NCBI RefSeq assembly: GCF_050948175.1
Contig: NW_027490123.1
Coordinates: 992,001-1,056,000 of the forward strand
DNA: 64,000 bases
Reading direction: 5' to 3'
From: Xylocopa sonorina
Taxonomy: Eukaryota; Arthropoda; Insecta; Hymenoptera; Apidae
The position numbers and the translations under genes are program-made. The notes under the pieces were generated by a model that worked only from the letters and a program-made list of their open reading frames with translations, made no database searches and had not been told where the DNA came from. This document shows, piece after piece, positions 41,709-52,599 of the stretch; within the stretch, counting starts at the first letter, position 1, and every line of letters begins with the position of its first letter.

Positions 41709-44700
41709 GTCTCGAACTTATCGCCCCGCACGAACCAGCCCTGTGAGACTTATTTAGAAAATGGAAAACGTTCCCGTTAATCGAGCGGTCGCGCCGTGCC
41801 ATCGTTGTTACTTCGTCGAACCGGCTTCGTCTTGCACGCAAAAATTTCAGATCAAAGCTCATAATCTCGACCGCGTCGGAACTTTATTAAAATGGGTAGC
41901 TGGTAGAAAAATGTTTCGTTCCACGAAACAATGAAACTCTCGACGGCGTTCCGTTCGCGCGCACCCGCAAAAAGGGACAGCATCGCCGGTTAAAACTCAC
42001 GGCGGAAAGTCATAGTGGTTTTTAGCCCCGGGTGGGAGTTCGAGTCGCAGGGTTTTTTTGTGGGACGATTAGTCGCGGGAGAGAAGCAACACGGCCGTAA
42101 CGGCTGGATCCGCTGTCACAGCAGGATTTTGTCAGGAAGCTTTTATCCCTTCGCAAGGAGTAAATCGTGCGGTCGCCGCGTACATCTATTTGTCACTCGG
42201 ACCGCCTCGTGGACGTCACGGAGCGGGGAAAGGCAACGGACGTGGCCTTATCCACCGTGAGGCTCGCCCGCGCCCACCCCGCCGCCCCCTGGGGGCCACT
42301 CGATCTTTCCTCCTGTGGTCGATCCTCCGGGCCAGAGGAATAGGTAACCTTTCATTAAAGAGGTAATTTGTGCAACGCACGCGGTGGCCGAGAGCAAACC
42401 AAACCAAAGATTAATGCACTACACTTACTGGGGCAATTTGCGCCAAGTGTCGGACCCTAGACCTGCCCTGTATACCTCCCGGGTAGATTTGTTCCAGGGC
42501 GGCGTTCTCGCGGGGAGATCCCTCTCTTTTCTAGCAGCCACCCCTGAGAGGGATCCCACGGAACGAGGAACGATAACACTCGCTGGATCCGTCGATGGAT
42601 CCGTCATTGATCTAGCGCGCTTGAAAATGTGTATGAGACTACGAAATAAGTTGAATTCTCGTGGAATTAAAATCAAATGAACGGATGAGCTTAAGAAAAA
42701 ATAAACTTATATGAAGATCCACCATCTTATTAGTACTGTGAATCGTTCGTTCTCGTTTCAGAGGTTGGTAGAAACAATTAACAAGGATACCCGTCTAGGA
42801 ACCAATACCAATACGTTTAAATAGTTAAAACAGTACTTCCAGACGCGCGATTTCTATCGAGACAAGTCGTTCGCAGGACAAAACATCGTCTAAAATATTT
42901 TCTAAGCGCGTGCACCGAATCGACGGAGGGTGCGGCGGGACGGAGAGGAAGCCGCGTGGCGGATGAACGAGGACGGTCGGTGCAGAAAGACAGAGCAGGG
43001 CCCCTGGTTGAACGGGAGTGGCAGTTCTTGCGATTAGCGAGCGACTAGGGGGAAGCTCCGGCACCGGAGTCTGAGGTTTTAATTAAGCATTCACTGCGGA
43101 TGATATCGCATGCCTCTTTATACTTCATAGCGGCCAGATGTTGCTACGAGGACCAACCTCGCCTTAGGTCCTCCGTGCCGTGCCGCCGCGCGACGGAAGG
43201 AACGTCGCTATTTCGTTTTAATTATGCATGTTTAATTTGCTTATATCCGGCCCGGGGCTGATACGGGCACAGCCGAGACGTTTCTGGCCGAGTTTCGCCG
43301 CAGTTTCCACTCGCCGCCACCCTTCGAGGAGATTTCGCGTGACCTGACGCCTGCTGCTGTCTGCCGCGTACCCTCTCGAGGGAATTTGCGTCTCGCGCGC
43401 TTCAGAAACTCCGTGTAGCGACAGAAAAATGTGTAACGCAACGTGTACGACTGTCGAGAAGATCGTTCTGTTTCGATAATAATCGTCGAACTGTGTAAAG
43501 TGCGAGCATCGCTCGAGAGGGTGGGAAAGGAGTGACTTTATTTGGAGTCTCTAACGAGTTCGCCTTCGCTTCGGACGAGAGGAAGGAAAAAATTCGAAGG
43601 GTCTGCAGGGAGTCGTGTTTCGTGAACGAAGGACAAAAGCCACCCTTGCGGGGAGGGCTCGTTTCGGTGGTCCGGTGATTGACAGATCGAGCCCCATGCT
43701 AAAATGGCGACGAGAGACGGTTTATTTTTAATGGCGGATGCGACCAACGTAGGGTGTGCTGCTTTCTGGGACCATGCTCTCGGGTAAGACGAAACGAAGT
43801 TCCCGTTTCCGGTTGCGATGGCTCGTAAAGACATCGTAGATAATTGATTACCGATTTTCGACCATTCAACCCTTTCCAGTAGACAAAATTTGTAACCTTG
43901 CGTGAGTATTAATCGCAAGATGAACGAAACGAAGACGAAATCTGTCGAGGATCTGGCGACCTAAAAGCATATTGAAAGAGGGTGCTAAGACGGAGTATAC
44001 GCGACTTTCTTCGTGGCGCTCGGTAGCCTATATATTAGCCGCATCTTCGTGGAAGGGGTGGCGATGTCAATATATATGCAAACGCCGACATAACGATCTA
44101 TCGGTACGTAAATATATAAGGGGGTGCGAGAGGCGAGGTGGAAGGCGTCGAGAAAAAGAAAGCGAGGGACGGTGGGACGGAGTTCGCGCGGAGCTGAGAA
44201 AACGGGGTGGACGAGCAGAAGCGGTGGCGAGGGGTGGAAGAAAGAGAGGGAAGAATGTCGAAGCTTAATATAAAACTTCATTTCGCAATCGGTGGCAGCC
44301 GGAGGAAATGGAGAGAACTGACATACAGAAATTCCAGTATCGTAAAAAGGGGCCTCGGCTGGAATCTCCCATTTTTCTAGTATTAAGCTTGCCCGAGATA
44401 AGATAAGCGTGAACGTTCGTGGATTCGAGCACGCGGCGCTGCCGCAAAAAAGGACGGGGAATTTCCTCGATCCGAGAAGAAGAACCGGGACGATGTCGAT
44501 GAAACCTCTGAGGAAGAACGCGAGAGCAATGAACAATATTCGTGGTTATTTTTTATTGCTCGAGAAGCTTATATTCGAGAGACGAAAAAGTCTGCTTGCA
44601 AGCTTAAGGAAGAAAGTGTATTGCGAAGAAGTTATTGACTCCAGTTTCTAATCTAATAATTAGAATCACAGCGACAAAGTTACCTCGTTCACTTCATTCC

Positions 44701-45142
44701 ACTCTTAGAAACAATTCATCCAAAGCAACGCGGAGAATGGAAATTCCAATTCTATCGATCGAAAGAAGAAAAATCTGCGGAGTCCTCGAGAGGACTGGAG
44801 TATCCACCACCCCTTTGCATCTCCAGCCATATTCCTCCGTCGAGAAACTTTTCGTTCGTATATTTCGAGCATCTTTCCTATGTTCCTCCGCGGCGCGGCT
44901 GAAAGAAGGGGGTTGAAGCGGGGCGGCACGGTGGCGCGCGCGCGATGAAATTTTTAATAAATAGCGGAGTCGATATGAAGTATAGGACTTTGACATATCA
45001 TGTGTCTGTAATGTATAGTTAAATCTGGCGGCAGATGTGGCGGTAGCTCGCTTCCTCCCTCTCGCGCTCTCTCGCACCCGTTCTCCACTCGGAGCCATCC
45101 GCGCCCTCGTTCGCGTTTGCCACTCGCCTGTCGCCCTTCCCA

Positions 45143-45144
<2 letters not shown>

Positions 45145-45184
<40 letters not shown>
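45145..45184. repeat. (CT)n microsatellite
   Basis: A pure CT run of about 20 units, followed by imperfect CT sequence to 45203. Unlike the tracts further left, the pyrimidine strand is the plus strand. Confidence 0.95.
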
Positions 45185-45187
<3 letters not shown>

Positions 45188-45990
45188 CTGTCTCTCTCTT
45201 TCTATCGTATTTGTCCTCTCGAAAATTTTCGATTCTAACTCTACGCTACGAGTCGATAGTGCACGGAATCGCGTGTCTACACTGAGAAGGATTTTTTCAC
45301 TCGCTTGCTCGGATATGAAATATATTAATAACGTACGATGAAAATTGATTTCACAAGACCGAACCAAAACGAAATTTCATTCCCCATGCAACTGTCCATC
45401 CATCAGTTTTTTTTTCTATCGATTTCCTGCAACAAAAGATCCCGTTCTCACCCCTGAATGATGTGCAATACGTATCGAACCTGCCCAGCGAAAAGCTCAC
45501 TGTTCTACTGCATCTTAAATACATCAAAAGAAGAAAAGAGGAACACGCACGCGATTCGTCTATGTTTCAGGGTGTACCGCGCAAAAGGAGGGTAGCGATG
45601 CGAATTTTTTGCCCGGTGGTAAAAGCGGTCGGAAAGTTTTCGATCAAACCGGCTGTCTAAATGAGAGCTTCTCCACAAAGCGGATCAGGGTAATCTGTCA
45701 TCAAAACTGCCCCATGGCAAGTCGTCGTAACACCAGCCGGCGCATCCAGCACCCGGAAACCGTTGCGACTACCTCGCATCCAATGTTTCATCCCCGAACC
45801 CGCTGCAGTATTTACTACCCCCGTAAAATGTACAACTCGACAAACAGAATACGATACAACGAGATCTGTCTCCCATAAGAGAATCGCGATTTCCCTTCGT
45901 TTTCACCAAGCGAACGATAAAGCACCGAAGGAAGAGCAGAACAAAATGTCCAAGTGAAACCCTTCACCAACCACAATCGAACCATCCATG

Positions 45991-46832
45991 CCCATCCATC
46001 CAAGAACGAGAGATCTTTACCTTCTCTGGGAGCGTTCCTCCCGCGGGAAGTGGAACCGCGTGGCCGAGCACGTGAGAACTTCCCCTCCACGTGGCGTGTC
46101 GTCGGAAGCGGCGCGCTCGCGCGTCCCGCCCACAGTTGCGCCGGAATCCATGACCGCCCAAGTCGGCCTCGTGCTCGTGGGGCGAGCCGTACAGGAGGAG
46201 AGAGTCTGCTGGGCGCACTGGTGGCGCGCCGCGTCGCGGCCCAGCAGAGAGCGCAGAGCGGACGGGTCCGCTCGTCCTCGCAGCTTCGTACCCTGCCGGT
46301 TCACCGTGCCCTCAGACGGACGCGAAACGTCCAGCCCGCCTACGACGCCGGAGGGCTGTGCCTCGGCCGCCGCGATACCGCCGCCCCATTGGTCGACTCG
46401 TTCTACTAGCGGCTGGTCACGTGACTCTCCCAGTGGCACGCACATCGAGGAAGAGGAAGAGAGAGAGAGAGAGGGAGAGGGCGAGAGGCAACCGCGACGC
46501 CGAAGCGCGGAGTGACGCGAACCCCGACGCCGCCGCCGGGGCCGGGGCCCCACTACCGCCACGGAGGAAACGAGATAGCAGTAACAACAGAGACACGCCA
46601 CCGGGAACACTGGAGAAGCGAAAAAGACCGCGGCGTGGAATTCGTCAGGGTGCCGGAGTGCTCGAGTGGAAGTCACCGCTCGAGAGTCTCTCTCTTCTTC
46701 GTCTTCTGCCGACCTCCTCTTCCTCCTCTTCCTCCTCCTCGTCCCCTTCTCCTTCCCTCGGCCGTGGTGCACCCAGTGCTTCCGCCACCATCGAGCTGGA
46801 TCCTCGTCCCCTTTCCCACATCGCCGTCTTTT

Positions 46833-46891
<59 letters not shown>

Positions 46892-47819
46892 TTCTCTCTC
46901 GCTCTTCTTGTCTCTGTTTCTCTTCCCAGTTAGCTCGCCTCTCCGACGTCGCCCTTCTCGTACCACCTCCACCTCCATCTCTTTCTCCTCCTCCTCTGCC
47001 ACATCACTCGGCAAGTGTACATCGCGATCGCTGGCTCGCCTGCCTAGCCAGCCTGCCTGCCTGGGTTCCGGCCGATCGGAACGCTCCTGGTAGCCGCGGC
47101 GTACGCGATCCCGGTGCGCGCCACTCTCTCGTGCCGATCTCGCGCGACCGTCCATCGATCCACCGATCTCTGTGAAAGTGCTTCCGCGTTGTGGCCCGGC
47201 CGCGGGACTCGTCTGTGGTACGGTGGTAGCCCCTGGGCCTCTGTGTTTTTCTGTGCGCGCTCGTGCTTCGCTCCAGTGAACTGCGTAGAGATGACCCGGT
47301 GAATACGCTCAAGTGTGTCCAGCTGTCGGTCGCTGGTGCACCGCTGCTGCTACTACCGTTTTCCCTCGAGAGTGACCCCGCGACTATGACTCGCGGTGCG
47401 CACCCGACACGCGGTGCGACACGCGATCCTTTTCAATTTCTGTGAGATCTGCTTCTCGCGTTCTACACCCCCCTCTCGATGACGCTGGCTTCCAAACTCT
47501 GACTACCACCTACGACACGCGCAACCAGATCGTGACTCAACCGTGAACGAGCGACGAGAACGAGGGCGTTCATCGTCCCATGCGCGGCAAGTAACAACCT
47601 CTGTCGCACCAGGTAGAAAACCGCGAAGCCCCGTCGCAGCTAGCCGGAAGGCACCTCGAGGCGTTGGTCCACGCGGGCAAGGAGGTCGCGAGCGTGAAGA
47701 CGAGGCCGACGACACCCGTCCTGGCGAACGACGGAAGGGGTGGCTTCTGGCTGGCCACGGTGGCCGCGGGGGCAGGTGCCCCGGCCGGGCTGCCCCCGCA
47801 CGGGACCCGTCATCCAGCC
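45991..47819 (+). promoter_or_regulatory. pb promoter and 5' UTR region
   Basis: CpG-rich sequence leading into the pb start codon. It contains an inverted CCAAT (46388-46392) and GTCACGTGAC (46416-46425), a GA run near 46460, TCC/TCT triplets (46711-46745) and a long CT tract. No TATA box is evident and the transcription start cannot be fixed. Four short upstream ORFs precede the pb ATG: 47291-47302, 47386-47445, 47479-47502 and 47580-47594. If this whole stretch is 5' UTR they would be expected to dampen translation. The long open frames here (for example 46017-46772 minus and 46358-47175 plus) are Arg/Ser-rich and I treat them as noncoding. Confidence 0.5.
46837..46880. repeat. (CT)n microsatellite in the pb 5' region
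   Basis: A pure CT run of 22 units, continuing imperfectly to about 46900. It lies about 0.95 kb before the pb ATG. GAGA-factor binding is a plausible role because CT/GA tracts near promoters are its usual sites. Confidence 0.95.
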
Positions 47820-48084
47820 ATGGACCCAACATGCGGCTCCGCGGAGACCGGCTTCATCAACAGCCAGCCCTCCATGGCGGAGTTCATGACCGCGTTGCCG
47901 CAACTAGCAGGCGACGCTGCCCTCCAGCATTCCCCGGGAACCGGAGGATCCATCAGCCCTGGTTCCCACCATCCTGGCTACCACGCGATGATGGACCCTC
48001 ACGGGGTCGCAGATCCGTCCGTCAACGTGCCAGAGTACCCGTGGATGAAGGAGAAGAAGACCACCAGGAAGAGCAACCAGCAAG
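47820..48084 (+). CDS. pb: proboscipedia, hexapeptide-coding exon (partial gene)
   Basis: This exon codes residues 1-88 and the first base of codon 89 of the Hox2-class transcription factor that specifies mouthpart identity in insects. The ATG is the first in frame after a TAA at 47592-47594 and has a strong start context (G at -3 and +4). Residues 11-29 contain GFINSQPSMAEFMTALP, the conserved N-terminal signature of pb/Hox2 proteins. YPWMKEKK at residues 73-80 (YPWM at 48036-48047) is the motif that contacts the Exd/PBX cofactor. The exon ends CAAG|GTAAGC (donor at 48085) in phase 1, the same phase as the zen intron. The homeobox exon is not found in the remaining 15.9 kb, so the gene runs off the right edge. 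Reading through the donor gives a continuation to 48227 without homology. Confidence 0.93.
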
Positions 48085-49742
48085 GTAAGCGGCAGCGACT
48101 TGACGAGAGGTTGAAGTGGATAAGACGGAAGTTTTCTTTTGGAGAACGGGAGGTTCAGTGGTTAGATTATAGGTCGGTTGTAAAGTGGGGATTCGATTGC
48201 TCTTCGTCGTTTCAGTCGCGTTATTAATTGCGAGGGATCCCACAGGACAATTCAAGGGTTCGTTTCGTTCAACCCGCGCCGTGGGGGGTGAAACGACGAA
48301 CGTTTGAGTCAATTAACGCGGGCCGTATCCGTGGACGATTATCGTTGCTACACCGCACGATTTTATAACCCTTTCACGTAGCTCTAATGGTTATAGGAAT
48401 CGGCCTGCGCCACGACTGGGAAAGAGCTCTAATTATTCTCAACACTCCTATTCAGAGCCCATCACGCCTGTCCGATACCAATTTGAGCGATCCTCCGCGG
48501 TAACTCGGTAGGTGAAAAACAAACCGACGAAACCGAAAATTACCCCTTTTACGTATCAACAAACGCATCGTCGTTCAACACGAGGCATTCATTGAGAAAA
48601 GATCCGTGATCCGTCATTCATCAACATCTATCAACCTCCTATTCATCTGACAGGACATCTAATCGTTTGCAATCGTAGAACATAAATCAATTACAGGCAA
48701 GAACGCGTAAACACACGCGTGAATTGTCCTTAAACTGCTTCTGCCACCGCTGACCACCCTCGACGAACCTCCGATCGAACTACCAAACTACCCCTTCTGC
48801 ACCATGTAAATTACATTATCGCGGGAGAATTCGTCGAACGATTCGTTCGTTTCATTCACGAAACAGAAACTATCGTCGTCCAAGTCAATGGACACCAGGA
48901 TGCACCCGTGCACGGGTTCGCAGAGAACGCAGGGTCGCGTCCAGGCCCTCCGCGGGGTGCCCGTTGTCCGTCGGCTAATGACAGTCCGCAGCCACTCCTT
49001 TTCCTCGACGGAGGAGCATCTGGGCCTCGTCACGTGCGAAAACCGCGCGTTTCCCAAAGCATTGGTAAACATTCGCCGGCAAATTATGATGTATCCGCCA
49101 GCGGTGCGTGAGCCAGCCGCTGACAATCGATAGACCGATGGCCAACACATGCGGGCGCACCGGAACCCTTTCAATGACGATGAATTATTGTCTTCCGGGG
49201 ACGGATCGCGTTCACCGGTCGCGTACAATCCGGGATCCGGTGTCTTCGACCGACCGCAAGGACCCTGTTCCACGTTCGTTCTGGTTTGCACCCAGAATTC
49301 ACGTCGATTAGCTTTTCGGTTTCTGACGCGTGGTTTCCGTGCATTCGCAGGGGTGGTAACGACAAGCTCGCGTTTGCTTACGGTCACAGGAGACCACCCT
49401 CGCAGTTGGAATTCCATTTAAGATTTCATACGAGAGAGAAACTCGTTCAAGAGGCTGCTCGAGGCTGAACGCAATTTCCTGCCGGCAGGAAGCGACGCGT
49501 CGTCCTCGAATTGTGCAACCGGAAGTGAAGTAACGGCCAAGTATCGCGTTACGCCCGTGCATTGATAGCGCGCGCTGTAATCGACTCGATGTCATTGTTC
49601 TGGTAATTAATGGAATTGCAAAACGCGCCAGTCGTCGTTGCCTCTCATCAAGATACCATACGATCGTCTCTCTTCTCTCGTATCATTCTATCTCTCCACG
49701 ATCGAGCATCATTCTCTGTCCATCATCGAGAATCATCCCTAA
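48085..49742 (+). other. pb intron, unique proximal part
   Basis: First 1.66 kb of the pb intron, of the same balanced composition as the rest of the Hox DNA. The 209-codon minus-strand frame at 48788-49417 has overlapping open frames on the other strand and no recognisable domain, so I leave it uncalled. No repeats are seen. Confidence 0.6.
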
Positions 49743-49932
49743 AAATTAACGGATCGTTGCGAGGAGCATGCGGCTTAATGTGTGTAACTTGGATTTATGA
49801 ATTCTCATATGCAGCAATACATTAGTCCGGATATAGTACATATATGTATGTAAAAGGCTTAAAAGTAGAATACAGGTTCTGGTAAAGTCGGATCCCTGAA
49901 TTGGAGGAGTCCCCATTGAGGTGATGGGCTGT
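49743..49932. repeat. Dispersed repeat, short copy
   Basis: This segment matches 57238-57555. It begins ATTAACGGATCGTTGCGAGG in both copies and ends at GATGGGCTG in both. Compared with the distal copy it lacks about 140 bp after the first 30 bases, then aligns to the end with scattered mismatches. It marks the switch from Hox-like to AT-rich repeat DNA. It may be a fragment of an LTR or other noncoding transposon part, but the class is not known to me. Confidence 0.7.
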
Positions 49933-52599
49933 TCGTTAACAAAACTGTAAGCTCAAATATTATCTATTGTTCATTATGTTAAAAGAAATTTATTAGTCTT
50001 CGTACATTACAGCACGTCATAGATCAGTCTAATTTATTGCCCAAGCAACCATAATTCAGAAGTTAATTAATATTACATTTGCAAAAATTTACAATATGTA
50101 AATTTCGTAAATTTTAAAGGTGACGAAGCCGGTACACGGTTCTTGGATCTTAAAAATGGTAAAAAGGTGCGGCAGGAAGAGGAGAACCTAGTCAACCACT
50201 AGGTACAAAATTATAATAATATCTTTTACGTTCAAATTAATTAGACATGCAAAATAAGTTTACTAGGAATGTAATATTATATATCTTTCGGAGAATTAAT
50301 ACTTGCATCGGCAAAGTTGTGATGGAGAAGTTGAAAATTAGCGGCGATCTACGAGAAGCAATGAAATAAGAGATATTAATGGTCAATTTAAAGTCGAAAC
50401 TTACTTTGAAAAATTGAATACCGTCTTCTTAAAAGAAACCGACACATTAACTAATTAAGGAAAAATCATTCCTACTTATAAAAATTTTGTTATTTTTTGT
50501 AAAGGTTTAATATGATAATATAAAATATTTTAAATATTAAAAAAACTAAAGTAAAATATATTTTTATATATTTTTCTAATATATTTCGTAACATTAAATG
50601 ATAAAAATTAAACAAATTACGTTTGAAAATATTTAATTACGTAGATTGATCTTTACTCATACATTTATAATAAAATGAACATAGTTATTCATATTTTTTT
50701 TTTTCAAACAATGAGCAAAGATATAAAGTACTTTGTTGTTATAGTTCTAGATACTTCACAAGTTCCGAAAACGATAAAATAGACCAATACCTGGAAAAAG
50801 TCTAATGTTTTATAATTATTTTCTAGTTGATAGATTATCAAGCTTTATGCCTGAATGGATGCTTATATATAAGTATAACTGCCAAAATAAAATGAGATCG
50901 CAAAGTGATATATACACACCTGCGTGCTGCAATTTTGGTGTATTTAAATTTCCGATAAAAGCATATAAATGTTTCTAATCTAATTATCAAATACAAATGG
51001 AATTCTACAATTTATCCATGTAATAGTCCTTTCTTATTGTACGCATCCTCCAATACATACACAGTATCTTTAATCTTGATGGATTTCGTATGGTCGCGTT
51101 TCCGTATGAGCGCGCGCACGTGTGGATATGGTAGCAGTTGCAGAAATATCACATAATATGTTTCATTGTTTCGATTCTTGTAAATCGAGTAAAATAGCAT
51201 AAGATTTTCTGTAGAATATTAAGGAGATGTGAAGCTGCTCTTGCACTGCATACAGTATCTTTCACTGGAAGAATTTTTCTTCCAATGTGTCGACTCCAGA
51301 TTTATTTGAATTGTTCTCGTTTAGAAATTTAAAACCGAATGACATATCCCTTAACACAGCACGCCGGTAACCACGATACACAACAGATCCAATGTTCCTT
51401 TATCTGAGATTAAGGCCTGCTTTCTTTGTTTCCAAACTTCTTTACATTGCGTTACATTCTTAAGACTCCTTGTAAGTTACAAAGAACAGGAACGCTACAT
51501 GGATTATAAAAGTGTAACAGTCTAATTTATATAATCTTGAACATTTTAAATCCGTTTACGTTGATTTGCTTGTTGTACATGTTTATCACCTGGCGCTGAA
51601 CCAACTACTACTGCCATCATTTGTTTCTAAAATTTCGAAAATCCACCAGATCTAACGAAACCTTGCTCAGATTGCAAATATGTTTTTACTGTATCCAGCA
51701 GAAATGAAATTACATTGGCAGAAGTACCAGCTAGTTTTCCAAGCCTATTTGAAACAACATTAAACCACCTGGTTAAACAATAATATATTAAATGTGAATT
51801 GGACTTTTAAATTTGAATTTATAAACAGCTAACAAATAAATATGTTTTTCTTACTATTCATATCATTATACTTTCAGTGATTTATTATGTGCTGTGATTT
51901 GATACATTAACTGCTTGATTATATTTTACAACGAACCTTGCATACCAAACATTGCTTTTACTCCTTATAAGAGTGGATAATCCTTCGTTTTATATTCTTA
52001 TATCGCATTGGTTATAAAAGTATATAATATTGTATTTATGCAGTCACGTATAATTATGTACATACAAATTCGCGACTAAGTAGCTATATGTTGAAATTCA
52101 ATTCCGAATAATGCTCTAAAAAGCATCCCAGATAACAAAGGACAAGATGGCGGCGACACCATACCGGCACTATATTGCCACTTCCGAGGAGTGTCAGCTG
52201 ATCCGTAGCCATCTATGGCCGGATTCGTTAGCTAAAATGTCAGAACGTGTTACCAGCACTTTCTAAACAAGCATAACACGCTGCGTGAATCACGCAGCAC
52301 CAGCACTATCGTGACACGCGTGTCATCGCTCCATTCACGAATCTTTTCAGCAATGACGTAGGGTCACATTTGGTAATGGGGAACCTCTGCTTTCATACAA
52401 ATTAGAACCGTTAGATGTCAGTAGATGTACAACATATGAGTATTGATATATATTCTGATAGTCGTTGTAGTATATGTACAGTTATCGAGAGAGTCGTATA
52501 TATTTCTTTCAACCCGTCATAAACTACAAATATAATTTATAAGAACAATATTACTTACAAAATACAAATTCATGCTGTTACGTCCCTAACTTCGCCTTG
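49933..52599. other. AT-rich intronic DNA of unknown origin
   Basis: No gene or domain is visible. Composition is strongly AT-rich, especially 50460-50700. A small GC-richer island at about 52130-52345 contains a hairpin (GCTGCGTG, 2-base loop, CACGCAGC), and CCTAGT...ACTAGG forms a small stem near 50190-50206. These could be remnants of nonautonomous elements, but I cannot name them. Confidence 0.4.

Larger units (their letters stand above)
35831..45990. other. zen-pb intergenic region, right part
   Basis: This is noncoding DNA like the left part, with scattered TAAT/ATTA cores (for example near 43215-43245). The 185-codon open frame at 40833-41390 starts at TTG, has no codon or domain character and is not called. 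A distinctive block at 44941-45050, with low CpG and several ATATG/ATATC motifs just before a CT tract, may be conserved noncoding sequence but cannot be named. Confidence 0.45.

Noticed and set aside
46017..47175. Several long frames in the pb 5' region
   Set aside because: CpG-rich and CT-repeat sequence read as Arg/Ser/Glu runs; better explained as promoter and UTR.
47595..47819. In-frame extension of pb upstream of its ATG
   Set aside because: The frame is open back to a TAA at 47592-47594 but holds no ATG, and conservation begins only after 47820.
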